Positions 57,541-64,000 of a stretch of 64,000 bases of DNA are shown here, piece after piece (positions within the stretch are counted from its first letter, which is position 1; every line of letters starts with the position of its first letter). The position numbers and the translations under genes are program-made. The notes under the pieces are model-generated. The model saw only the letters and a list, made by a program, of their open reading frames with translations, was not told where the DNA came from and searched no databases. This DNA comes from Allobosea sp. WAO (GTDB lineage Bacteria; Pseudomonadota; Alphaproteobacteria; Rhizobiales; Beijerinckiaceae). Where the stretch lies: NCBI RefSeq assembly GCF_001509835.1, contig NZ_JXTJ01000006.1, forward strand, positions 62,001-126,000, written 5' to 3'.

Positions 57541-57606
57541 ATCGTAGAAAAGCCGTGACCGGTCGGGCTGCCGATAGGTCAGGCAGGCCGGTCCGGCCAC
57601 CGCCTG

Positions 57607-58161
57607 TCAGAGGCGCTTGGCACCGCTCGCCGATGCCGTCCTCGATTTGCTCTCGGCTGCCTTGCCCTTGGCGTCGGGCTTGGCCTCGGCCTGCGGCGCC
57701 GTGGTCAGGAAGCCGGCGATCGCATCCATCGAATCCGAGGCGGCCTTGGCGACGATGGTCTGGTCGATGCCGGCCCAGGGATCGCCGCCGCTGCTGCGTC
57801 GACCAAGGCTCTCGCCCTGGACGCGCTGCGCCCGCTTCTTGGTCTCGTCATAGACGTCCCAGACGAAGGCGAGCGAGGTCTGGCCGTCCTCGGTCGGCTG
57901 CGCAGTCAGGTAGCCGCGGACGCGGAACCGAGCCGGCTTGTCGCCGGGAACGATTTCCATCCTGCGCTCGGCCGCTGCCTCGCCGAGCAGCCCGGCGAAG
58001 GCGGTGGTGACCTGGTCGGGCGCGCCGGAAATGCTCTGCACCGAGACGGGCACGCCGGGAGCGTCGACGCGAGGTCGCGCGGCGGTAGTGGTCTCCTGGC
58101 AGCCCGCAAGTGCAAGCGCAACGAGCGACCCCAGAAGGGGTGCGTAAGTACGAATCGACAT
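57607..58161 (-). CDS. Lipoprotein of unknown function
   Basis: The 184-residue protein has a lipobox (LALAGC) at residues 16-21 after a hydrophobic helix. The mature part reads SISGAPDQVTTAFAGLLGEAAAER, then a beta-type region (RFRVRGYLTAQPTEDG, LAFVWDVYDETKKRAQRVQG), ending with an Ala/Lys/Ser-rich tail. I recognise no motif for catalysis. It is like envelope lipoproteins of Hyphomicrobiales that carry a short beta domain. Its location alone between prs and the M24 gene suggests no pathway. Confidence 0.8.
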   Translation of the reverse strand: MSIRTYAPLLGSLVALALAGCQETTTAARPRVDAPGVPVSVQSISGAPDQVTTAFAGLLGEAAAERRMEIVPGDKPARFRVRGYLTAQPTEDGQTSLAFVWDVYDETKKRAQRVQGESLGRRSSGGDPWAGIDQTIVAKAASDSMDAIAGFLTTAPQAEAKPDAKGKAAESKSRTASASGAKRL

Positions 58162-58363
58162 GTTGCCTCCCGCCCTGTTTGTTGTCGGGCTCGGATTGCT
58201 TGGTCTTCCCTGCGGCGTCCGTTCTAGATCATGTCGTGCGAAAGTGAAATGCGCTTTCGATGTGCAAGACTAACCGGCTCTTCATCAAACTCCTTGACGG
58301 CCCGGCGATTCAGGCTCGCGGGAAGCGCAGTTCACGATCCCGGCAAGGCCTGCGCGTCCCGGA

Positions 58364-59515
58364 TCAACGCAAGGCGAGCGTGAGATCGGGCAGGTTCAGC
58401 GCCTCGGCGCCGTCTTCTCCGACGAGATAGGTCCGACCCAGGCACATCGCGGTTTCACTCTCCGAATCCATCAGGATCATGTGAGCGAACATCACCATGC
58501 CGGGCTCGAGCACCCAGTCATTGCCTTCGTAGAACATCGGCCAGTCCATCCAGGACGGGGTGAACTTGGCGCCGAGCGAATAGCCGCAGGCGTTGAGCCG
58601 GTGGTCCGACAGGCCATGGGCGTCGAAGCTGCTGGCATGCGCAGCGAAGACGTCGCCGGCGGGGTTGCCGGGCTTCAGCGCCGCCTCGCAGGCAAGGAGC
58701 GCGTCCTTTGCTGCCTCGTGATAGCGGATGTGCAACGGGCGCGGCTTACCGACCACGACGGTGCGCATGATCGCGGCATGGTAGTGCCGGTCCGTGCCGG
58801 CGAATTCGAGCGTGATCTGATCGTCGGCGTCGAGCTTGCGGCGGCCGCTCTTGTAGCGGCAGAGCAGGGCGTCGCGGCCCGAGCCGATGATGAACTCGTT
58901 GCCGGGATAGTCGCCGCCGCCGGAGAAGATCGCATTGTGCTGGGCGGCGAGGATTTCGCCCTCGTCGGCGCCAGCGCGGATCAGGTCGAGCGCCGCCTTG
59001 TCGGCCGCGTCGGACAAGGCCGCGGCGCGGCGGACATGGGCGATCTCCTCTACCGACTTCACCGCCCTGAGCCGCGTCACCAGCAGGGAGGCGTCGACGA
59101 GCTCGGCGACGCCGGTGAAGGCAGTCTCGAGCTTGCGGCCATTGGCGGCGACGAGGCCGTAGGATTCGAATTCGACGCCGATGCGTTTGCCGGCAAGCCC
59201 CATCTCGCGCGCCAGCTCCTGCAGATCGCGAACGGGGTTGGCGTCGCGGCCATCCTTCCAGATCCGGATGTCCGAGAGGTTGGAGGTGTGCTGGGCCTGG
59301 CGCAGATCGGCCGAGCGGGTCAGCAGTGCCATGGTGCCATCGGCCTTCACCACGAGGCACTGGAAGAAGCAGAAGCCGAAGGTGTCGTAGCCGCTGAGCC
59401 AGAACATCGATTCCTGCTGGAACAGGAAGGCGGCGTCGAGCCGCTCGCGCGCCATGGCGGCGAGCAGGGCGTGACGGCGGCGGGCGAACTCGGCGGACGA
59501 GAAATGCAGGGCCAT
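58364..59515 (-). CDS. Peptidase M24/creatinase-fold protein lacking usual metal ligands
   Basis: The 383-residue protein has the creatinase N-domain (SMFWLSGYDTFGFCFFQ near residue 36) and the pita-bread C-domain. In aminopeptidase P the ligands D, D, H, E, E bind two metals. Here the first site reads LEFAGTDRHYHAAIMR near 236-251, where Glu and Ala stand for the two Asp; later VLEPGMVMFAHMIL and ETAMCLGRTYLVGEDGAE take the other positions. This resembles metal-free creatinase and ectoine hydrolase more than peptidases. The substrate is unknown. The start at 59515 is placed before the conserved fold; upstream ATGs at 59563 and 59656 are weak. Confidence 0.85.
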   Translation of the reverse strand: MALHFSSAEFARRRHALLAAMARERLDAAFLFQQESMFWLSGYDTFGFCFFQCLVVKADGTMALLTRSADLRQAQHTSNLSDIRIWKDGRDANPVRDLQELAREMGLAGKRIGVEFESYGLVAANGRKLETAFTGVAELVDASLLVTRLRAVKSVEEIAHVRRAAALSDAADKAALDLIRAGADEGEILAAQHNAIFSGGGDYPGNEFIIGSGRDALLCRYKSGRRKLDADDQITLEFAGTDRHYHAAIMRTVVVGKPRPLHIRYHEAAKDALLACEAALKPGNPAGDVFAAHASSFDAHGLSDHRLNACGYSLGAKFTPSWMDWPMFYEGNDWVLEPGMVMFAHMILMDSESETAMCLGRTYLVGEDGAEALNLPDLTLALR

Positions 59516-59702
59516 GGCGAAGACGATCCGGCGTTGCGAGGCGTCAGGGATAGCGCGCTCCATCCACGGAGGCGAGCGCGGGTAAAGCCGCGTAGGCCTG
59601 GAGGAAAGCGCCGGGCCGGTGCATGCGCGATTGCGCACCGCGCGCTCCTTCGCCATATCTCCGGTTCAGGGCGCACAGGGCGCCGCAGCGCCGGAGGCCG
59701 CC

Positions 59703-59957
59703 ATGGTCAGCACCAGCAACCGCATCCTCGACGACATCGCCCGTCTGGCAACCGACGCGGCCGGGGCGGCACAGGGCGTGCGCCGCGAGGTGGAGACCGT
59801 GGTCAAGACCCAGATCGAGCGGCTGCTGCGCGACATGGACGTCGTCACCCGCGAAGAATTCGAGGCGGTGCGCGAAATGGCGCTGCTGGCCCGCGAGGAG
59901 AACGACAAGCTCGCCGCCCGCCTCGCCGCGCTCGAGGGCAAGTCCGCGAAGGACTGA
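59703..59957 (+). CDS. ubiK: UbiK/BMFP family accessory factor
   Basis: The 84-residue protein is a coiled-coil BMFP: ILDDIARLATDAAG, then EVETVVKTQIERLL and TREEFEAVREMALLARE with a C-terminal leucine-rich helix. Members trimerise, bind lipid and help ubiquinone synthesis by the UbiJ-UbiK complex. GGAGG lies before the ATG at 59703. The frame to 59619 is longer but lacks a site. No other ubi gene is in the window. Confidence 0.88.
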   Translation: MVSTSNRILDDIARLATDAAGAAQGVRREVETVVKTQIERLLRDMDVVTREEFEAVREMALLAREENDKLAARLAALEGKSAKD

Positions 59958-60252
59958 GCTGCTCCCCTCGCATGGCTCGCGCTGTGGACAGCGCCGCGAG
60001 GGGATTGAGCCGGCGGTCGAATCCGCCGAGCTTGGATAGCGTGTTGGGCACGTTGACCGCCTGCGCTATCGTCGATGAAGAGAGGTGATTCGTCGGCAGG
60101 CTTCGTCTCGCGAAGCTTTCCGATGATCCGGCGGCCGCTTGCGGCCGTTCAGTCGGGTTGTGTGCCTTACGCTTTTCCCAGTCGCCGTGTTCCTGTTCTC
60201 AAACGCGTCGGACCTGCATAGGCAGGGCGCCGGCAGTTGGACCCTGGGCATG

Positions 60253-60756
60253 ATGGACCTTGATCTGGATGCTGAGAGCGATCGGCCTTCCAATCCTCTC
60301 GACCTGATTGAACGCCTTGCCTCCCTCAACCATTGGAGCTTCGATCGCGACAGCGACGATGAGCTCTCCGTCGCCGTCACCGGTGGTTGGGCCGACTACC
60401 ACGTCGCGATCACCTGGCTCTCGGAAGTCGAATCGATCCATGTCGCCTGTGCCTTCGACCTGAGGGTGCCGGACCGCCGCCGGTCCGAGGTCCTGAACCT
60501 GGTGAGCCTGGTCAACGAGCAGCTCTGGCTCGGCCATTTCGACCTGTGGAGCAACGAGAATGTGGTGATGTACCGCCATGCCCTCCTGCTCTCGGGGGGC
60601 GCGGAGCCGACCGAAGAACAGGCAGCCGGGATGATCAAGGCGGCGATCGACGCCTGCGAGCGCTATTTCCAGGCGTTCCAGTTCGTCGTCTGGGCCGGGA
60701 AGAGCGCCCGCGAAGGCCTCGAGGGCGCGCTGCTGGAGACGGTCGGCGAAGCCTGA
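60253..60756 (+). CDS. YbjN domain protein
   Basis: The 167-residue protein has a YbjN-like core: NPLDLIERLASLNHWSFDRDSDDEL, HVAITWLSEVESIHVACAFD, LVNEQLWLGHFDLWSNENVV and MYRHALLL (as successive strands and helices). It resembles type III secretion chaperone folds. The start is probably ATG 60253 or the adjoining 60250; a TTG at 60139 gives a longer frame whose extension looks non-coding. In many rhizobia the order YbjN-proC is conserved. Role unknown, possibly in motility or stress. Confidence 0.83.
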   Translation: MDLDLDAESDRPSNPLDLIERLASLNHWSFDRDSDDELSVAVTGGWADYHVAITWLSEVESIHVACAFDLRVPDRRRSEVLNLVSLVNEQLWLGHFDLWSNENVVMYRHALLLSGGAEPTEEQAAGMIKAAIDACERYFQAFQFVVWAGKSAREGLEGALLETVGEA

Positions 60757-60810
60757 ACGGCTTGCCTGCGGCCGCGATCGGGCTTGACCCGGCACCCCGC
60801 ATGCGCGTCA

Positions 60811-60877
60811 TGGTCGGGCTTGACCCGACCAGCTCATGACAGAGATTCTCGGGCCTCCGCTTCGCTGCGCCCGAGAA
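60811..60877. repeat. Intergenic palindromic repeat, family B, copy 3
   Basis: TGGTCGGG-CTTGA-CCCGACCA (60811-60831) and TTCTCGGGC/GCCCGAGAA (60846-60854 and 60869-60877) are both perfect hairpins, in the same paired layout as 26766-26851. It fills the gap before proC. Confidence 0.85.
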
Positions 60878-60907
60878 TGACGCGCGGCATCGACAAGAGA
60901 GACGCCC

Positions 60908-61723
60908 ATGTCCAGCCTGCTTCCGCAATCCCTCGTGCTCGTCGGCGCCGGCAAGATGGGCGGCGCCATGCTCGAAGGCTGGCTCCGGATCGGTATGAAG
61001 GGGCCGGGGATCACCTTGGTCGATCCGCATATCAGCGACGCCATGTCGGCGCTCGCCGCCGAGAAGGGCATGACGGTCAACCCGCCGAAGGTTGCTGCCG
61101 CTGACGTGGTGGTGCTGGCGACCAAGCCGCAGATGCTCGACACCGCCGCCCCTGCGGTGCAGGCGCTGATCGGCCCGCGCACGCTCCTGATCTCGATCCT
61201 CGCCGGCAAGACGCTCGGTGATCTCGCCCAGCGCCTCCCCAATGCCGGGGCGATCGTGCGCGCCATGCCGAACCTGCCGGCGTCGGTGCAGCGCGGCGTC
61301 ACCGCCGCCGCTGCCGGCTCCGGCGTCAGCGCCGCCCAGCGGGAGATGGCCGACGCGCTGCTCGGCAGCATCGGCAAGGTCGAATGGCTGTCCGATGAGG
61401 GACTGATCGACGCCGTCACGGCGGTCTCGGGCTCCGGGCCGGCCTATGTCTTCCATCTCGTCGAATGCCTCGCGGCTGCCGGCGCAGCTGCCGGCCTGCC
61501 GGCAGATCTGGCGGGCCGGCTTGCGCGGGCGACAGTCGAAGGCGCCGGCGAGATGCTGTTCCAGTCGGATCTGGCGCCGGGAACGCTGCGCCAGAACGTG
61601 ACGTCGCCCGGCGGCACGACTGCCGCGGCACTCGAAGTGCTGATGGCCGATGACGGCATGCCGCTGCTGATGCGCCACGCGGTTGCTGCCGCCAAACGTC
61701 GCGCCGAAGAGCTTTCCGGCTGA
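60908..61723 (+). CDS. proC: Pyrroline-5-carboxylate reductase
   Basis: The 271-residue protein starts LVLVGAGKMGGAMLEGW (nucleotide motif), then VVLATKPQML, RAMPNLPASVQRGVT and the C-terminal signature TAVSGSGPAYVFHLVE with NVTSPGGTTAAAL. It reduces pyrroline-5-carboxylate to proline with NAD(P)H. It follows the YbjN gene and a palindromic repeat and precedes the TetR-like gene by 65 bases. Confidence 0.95.
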   Translation: MSSLLPQSLVLVGAGKMGGAMLEGWLRIGMKGPGITLVDPHISDAMSALAAEKGMTVNPPKVAAADVVVLATKPQMLDTAAPAVQALIGPRTLLISILAGKTLGDLAQRLPNAGAIVRAMPNLPASVQRGVTAAAAGSGVSAAQREMADALLGSIGKVEWLSDEGLIDAVTAVSGSGPAYVFHLVECLAAAGAAAGLPADLAGRLARATVEGAGEMLFQSDLAPGTLRQNVTSPGGTTAAALEVLMADDGMPLLMRHAVAAAKRRAEELSG

Positions 61724-61788
61724 GCGGCCTTTCAACCGGCGCCAGCGAGGCCTAGATTCAAGGCTTCACTGGGCGACAGGAGAATCCG

Positions 61789-62529
61789 ATGGCACGCAAG
61801 CCCGCTTCCCCCAAAGCCGAGTCGGCTGCCGCGAAACCGGCGGCCCCGAAGCCCGATCCGCGCCGCGCCGTGGTCGATGCGCTGTTCCGGCTCGCGGCCA
61901 ATCGCTCCTGGGACGAGATCGAGCTGCCCGATATCGCCCGCGAGGCCGGGTTGAGCCTCGCCGAGATGCGCGGCCTGTTCCCTTCGAAGCTCGCCATTCT
62001 CGGCGGACTCGGGCGCATCGCCGACGACGCGGTGCTGGCGGGGAACTCCGACGATCTGATGGAGGAAAGCTACAAGGAGCGCGTCTTCGATCTGGTGATG
62101 CGCCGGCTCGACGCGCTGGCGCCCTACAAGGCCGGGCTGCGCACCGTGATGCCGGCGCTGCGGCGCGACCCGCTGGCGCTGGCGGCGCTCGGCCGCAACG
62201 CCGTGAACTCCTGGCGCTATATGCTGGCCTCTGCGGGCATCCGGACCGAGGACAGCCTTGGCGGCGTCAGGGTACGTGGCGCCGTGCTGCTGATGAGCCG
62301 CGTCGCCGAGACCTGGCTCGAGGATGACGAGCCGGAATTGTCGCGGACCATGGCGAAGCTCGATCGCGAGCTGAAATCCGCCGGCCGGATCATGGCGCGC
62401 GTCGAGGATGTGCACCGGCTGACGGCGCCGCTGCGCGGCCTTGCGCGGGCGCTGTGCGGCGGCACGCGCGAGAGCCGCCGCGAGCGGCTGCGCAACGAGG
62501 ATGGTGACGGCTACGCGGCGGCGATCTGA
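61789..62529 (+). CDS. TetR/COQ9-like regulator or lipid-binding protein
   Basis: The 246-residue protein has an Ala/Pro/Lys-rich disordered start (about 25 residues), then a TetR-like helix-turn-helix (ELPDIAREAGLSLAEMRGLF) and FPSKLAILGGLGRI, followed by a helical ligand domain. The C-terminal tail is Arg-rich. The recognition helix is less charged than in most TetR proteins. The COQ9 lipid-binding family has the same fold, and UbiK is close by, so a ubiquinone link is possible. The ATG at 61789 follows GACAGGAGAAT. Confidence 0.78.
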   Translation: MARKPASPKAESAAAKPAAPKPDPRRAVVDALFRLAANRSWDEIELPDIAREAGLSLAEMRGLFPSKLAILGGLGRIADDAVLAGNSDDLMEESYKERVFDLVMRRLDALAPYKAGLRTVMPALRRDPLALAALGRNAVNSWRYMLASAGIRTEDSLGGVRVRGAVLLMSRVAETWLEDDEPELSRTMAKLDRELKSAGRIMARVEDVHRLTAPLRGLARALCGGTRESRRERLRNEDGDGYAAAI

Positions 62530-62633
62530 GGCGCCGCGCCGGGGCGGCCGGGATCGTGGCCAAACCGTGGCAGTGTTAAGCGGCCTTTAGCGATTTCTCG
62601 CAACTGTGCGGACCTCACCTTCGAGGTTCGCCA

Positions 62634-64000
62634 ATGTCATTTCTGAAGAAGATCGCCTCCCTGTCGATCGGCCGCTCGTTCGGGCTGGTCGCGCTTCTGG
62701 CCGCCGGCATCGGCGTCGCCAGCGTTGCCGTGACGCTGAACCAGGCCCGCATCGACATGATGGACCTCAAGCGTTCGGAGGTGAAGGATATCGTAGACGC
62801 GGCCGCTTCGACCGTGAACGCCTATCTGGCGCGGGTCGAGAAGGGTGAGCTCAAGGAGGCAGAGGCTCAGAAGCTGGCGCTCGACGCCATTTCCAATGCC
62901 CGTTTCGACAACGGCAACTACCTGTTCGTGGTGCGCTTCGACGGCGTCAACATCGCCCATGCCAGCCCGAACCTGGTCGGCACGGACATGATGGCGTTCA
63001 AGGACGCCAATGGCCGCTTCTTCGTCAAGGACATGGTCGAGCTCGGCAAGACCAAGGGCTCGGGCTTCGTCGACTATTTCTGGCTGAGGAGCGGCGACAA
63101 GCAGCCCTCGCTGAAGATCTCCTATGTCGCCGCCGTGCCGAAATGGCAGTGGGCGATCGGCACCGGCATGCATGCCGACAGCGTCGATGTGGCCTTCGCG
63201 GGGCTGGTCCAGGACGTCGCCATCGTGCTGGTTCCGCTCGCCTTGCTGATGTTCGGCCTCGTCTTCTATCTGAGCCGCCGCGCCTCGCGCATGCTCGCCG
63301 GGCTCTCGGAGAACATGGGCGCGCTCGCCGCCGGCGATCTTCGGGTCGCGATCGACCATCAGGAACGTCAGGACGAAGTCGGCAACATGGCGCGGGCGCT
63401 GGTCGTCTTCCGCGATGCCGCGCTGGCGAAGCAGCAGGTCGAGGCCGAGAAGGCTCAGGCCGAAGCCGAGGCGACCGATCAGCGCCGCGCCGCCGATACG
63501 CAGCGCAATCTCAACGAGGCGCAGCGCAGCGAGGAGGCGCAGAAGCAGGCCGTTGTCGTGGCAGAACTGGGCGCCGGGCTCGAGCACCTGACCGCGGGCG
63601 ATCTGACCTATCGCATCGATGCCGTCTTCAGCGGCGAATACGCCAAGCTGAAGCAGGACTTCAACACCGCCATCGCCCATCTCGAAGAGACGATGCGCCA
63701 GATCGCGACCAACACCGAGAGCATGAAGGCCGGTGCCGGCGAGATCAGCCAGGCGGCGGACGACCTCGCCAGCCGTACCGAGCAGCAGGCCTCTTCGGTC
63801 GAGGAGACCGCGACGGCGCTCGACCAGCTCACCGCGACGGTGCGCCAGACCGCCGAGGGGGCTCGCCAAGCCAGCCAGGCGACCACGCAGGTCAAGGGCG
63901 AGGCCGAGCAGTCCGGCCAGATCGTTCGCGAGGCGGTCGCCGCCATGGGCGGCATCGAGAAGTCCTCCGAGGAGATCTCGCAGATCGTCGGCGTGATCGA
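62634..64000 (+). CDS. Methyl-accepting chemotaxis protein (partial, 3' end outside window)
   Basis: About 455 codons are visible. The protein has an N-terminal transmembrane helix (SFGLVALLAAGIGVASVAVT), a single-cache extracellular domain with NYLFVVRFDGVNIAHASPNL and WQWAIGTGMH, a second helix near residue 200 (IVLVPLALLMFGLVFYLSR), two HAMP units (the second at AELGAGLEHLTAGDLTYRI) and the start of a signalling domain (TEQQASSVEETATALDQLTA). The ligand may be a short organic acid, as is common for sCache-type receptors. It runs off the window end, so the stop and the receptor tip are not seen. Confidence 0.9.
   Translation, partial: MSFLKKIASLSIGRSFGLVALLAAGIGVASVAVTLNQARIDMMDLKRSEVKDIVDAAASTVNAYLARVEKGELKEAEAQKLALDAISNARFDNGNYLFVVRFDGVNIAHASPNLVGTDMMAFKDANGRFFVKDMVELGKTKGSGFVDYFWLRSGDKQPSLKISYVAAVPKWQWAIGTGMHADSVDVAFAGLVQDVAIVLVPLALLMFGLVFYLSRRASRMLAGLSENMGALAAGDLRVAIDHQERQDEVGNMARALVVFRDAALAKQQVEAEKAQAEAEATDQRRAADTQRNLNEAQRSEEAQKQAVVVAELGAGLEHLTAGDLTYRIDAVFSGEYAKLKQDFNTAIAHLEETMRQIATNTESMKAGAGEISQAADDLASRTEQQASSVEETATALDQLTATVRQTAEGARQASQATTQVKGEAEQSGQIVREAVAAMGGIEKSSEEISQIVGVI

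Noticed and set aside
58481-60088. Open frame of 535 codons on the plus strand spanning the M24 and ubiK genes
   Set aside because: It crosses two convincing genes in other frames and shows no domain.
60132-60147. Perfect CGGCCGC/GCGGCCG hairpin as a terminator
   Set aside because: The loop would be only two bases and no T run follows, so it is more likely chance in GC-rich DNA.
60139-60252. N-terminal extension of the YbjN gene from TTG
   Set aside because: The start is weak and the added residues do not resemble the family; a GC hairpin lies at its start.
62560-62600. Sigma-54-like promoter (TGGCAG) before the chemotaxis gene
   Set aside because: The second element at -12 does not fit the GC dinucleotide at proper spacing.
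62637-63869. Open frame of 410 codons on the minus strand
   Set aside because: Antisense to the chemotaxis receptor; product lacks a recognisable fold.

Overview
The window is a typical high-GC alphaproteobacterial chromosome segment. The cytochrome bc1 operon order petA-petB-petC, a UbiK/BMFP protein, DUF1285 and DUF6111 proteins, a MoxR-DUF58-DUF4159 cluster and dispersed palindromic intergenic repeats of the rhizobial kind all point to Hyphomicrobiales (Rhizobiales). A Bosea-like organism is my best guess, from protein style rather than from any search. I see no rRNA, tRNA, CRISPR array, prophage or transposase. Genes are packed closely and many overlap by 4 bases (ATGA, GTGA or TTGA), so operons can be read from spacing.

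Layout. 0-9 kb: a membrane-anchored coiled-coil protein, a Tat-exported nucleoside deaminase-like protein, a PfkB sugar kinase coupled to a HAD phosphatase, a large YfhO-type membrane protein, a GTP cyclohydrolase II with a decayed N-terminal domain, a cytochrome b561 and a NUDIX protein. 9-20 kb: a metallophosphoesterase, an SDR dehydrogenase, an exported choloylglycine-hydrolase-family amidase, an Uup-type ABC-F ATPase, an acyltransferase 3, the hyi-glk pair, a TauE/SafE permease and a secreted protein of unknown function. 20-27 kb: opgH overlapping an FkbM methyltransferase and, divergently, a tight four-gene cluster (zinc-free MDR dehydrogenase, atypical PTPS-like protein, GT4 glycosyltransferase, SAM methyltransferase) that looks like an uncharacterised small-molecule pathway. 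27-34 kb: moxR, DUF58 and two large membrane proteins. 34-41 kb: DUF1285, a CoA-type NUDIX hydrolase, DUF6111, cca, hemF, trmL, an exported RidA and an ABC exporter.

41-47 kb: petABC ends in a strong terminator. It is followed by mtnP-apt-mtnA-class II aldolase, which together fit salvage of 5'-methylthioadenosine and 5'-deoxyadenosine through a dihydroxyacetone-phosphate shunt. 47-58 kb: two c-di-GMP proteins, a tandem MaoC protein, ychF, pth, rplY with a structured leader, and prs-queC-VUT transporter (nucleotide and queuosine-precursor metabolism). 58-64 kb: an M24/creatinase-fold protein without the usual metal ligands, ubiK, a YbjN protein, proC, a TetR-like regulator and a methyl-accepting chemotaxis protein cut by the window end.

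The least described items are the 22.8-26.2 kb cluster, the moxR cluster, the opgH-fkbM overlap and the rplY leader. All functional assignments rest on motifs read by eye. No database search was run.
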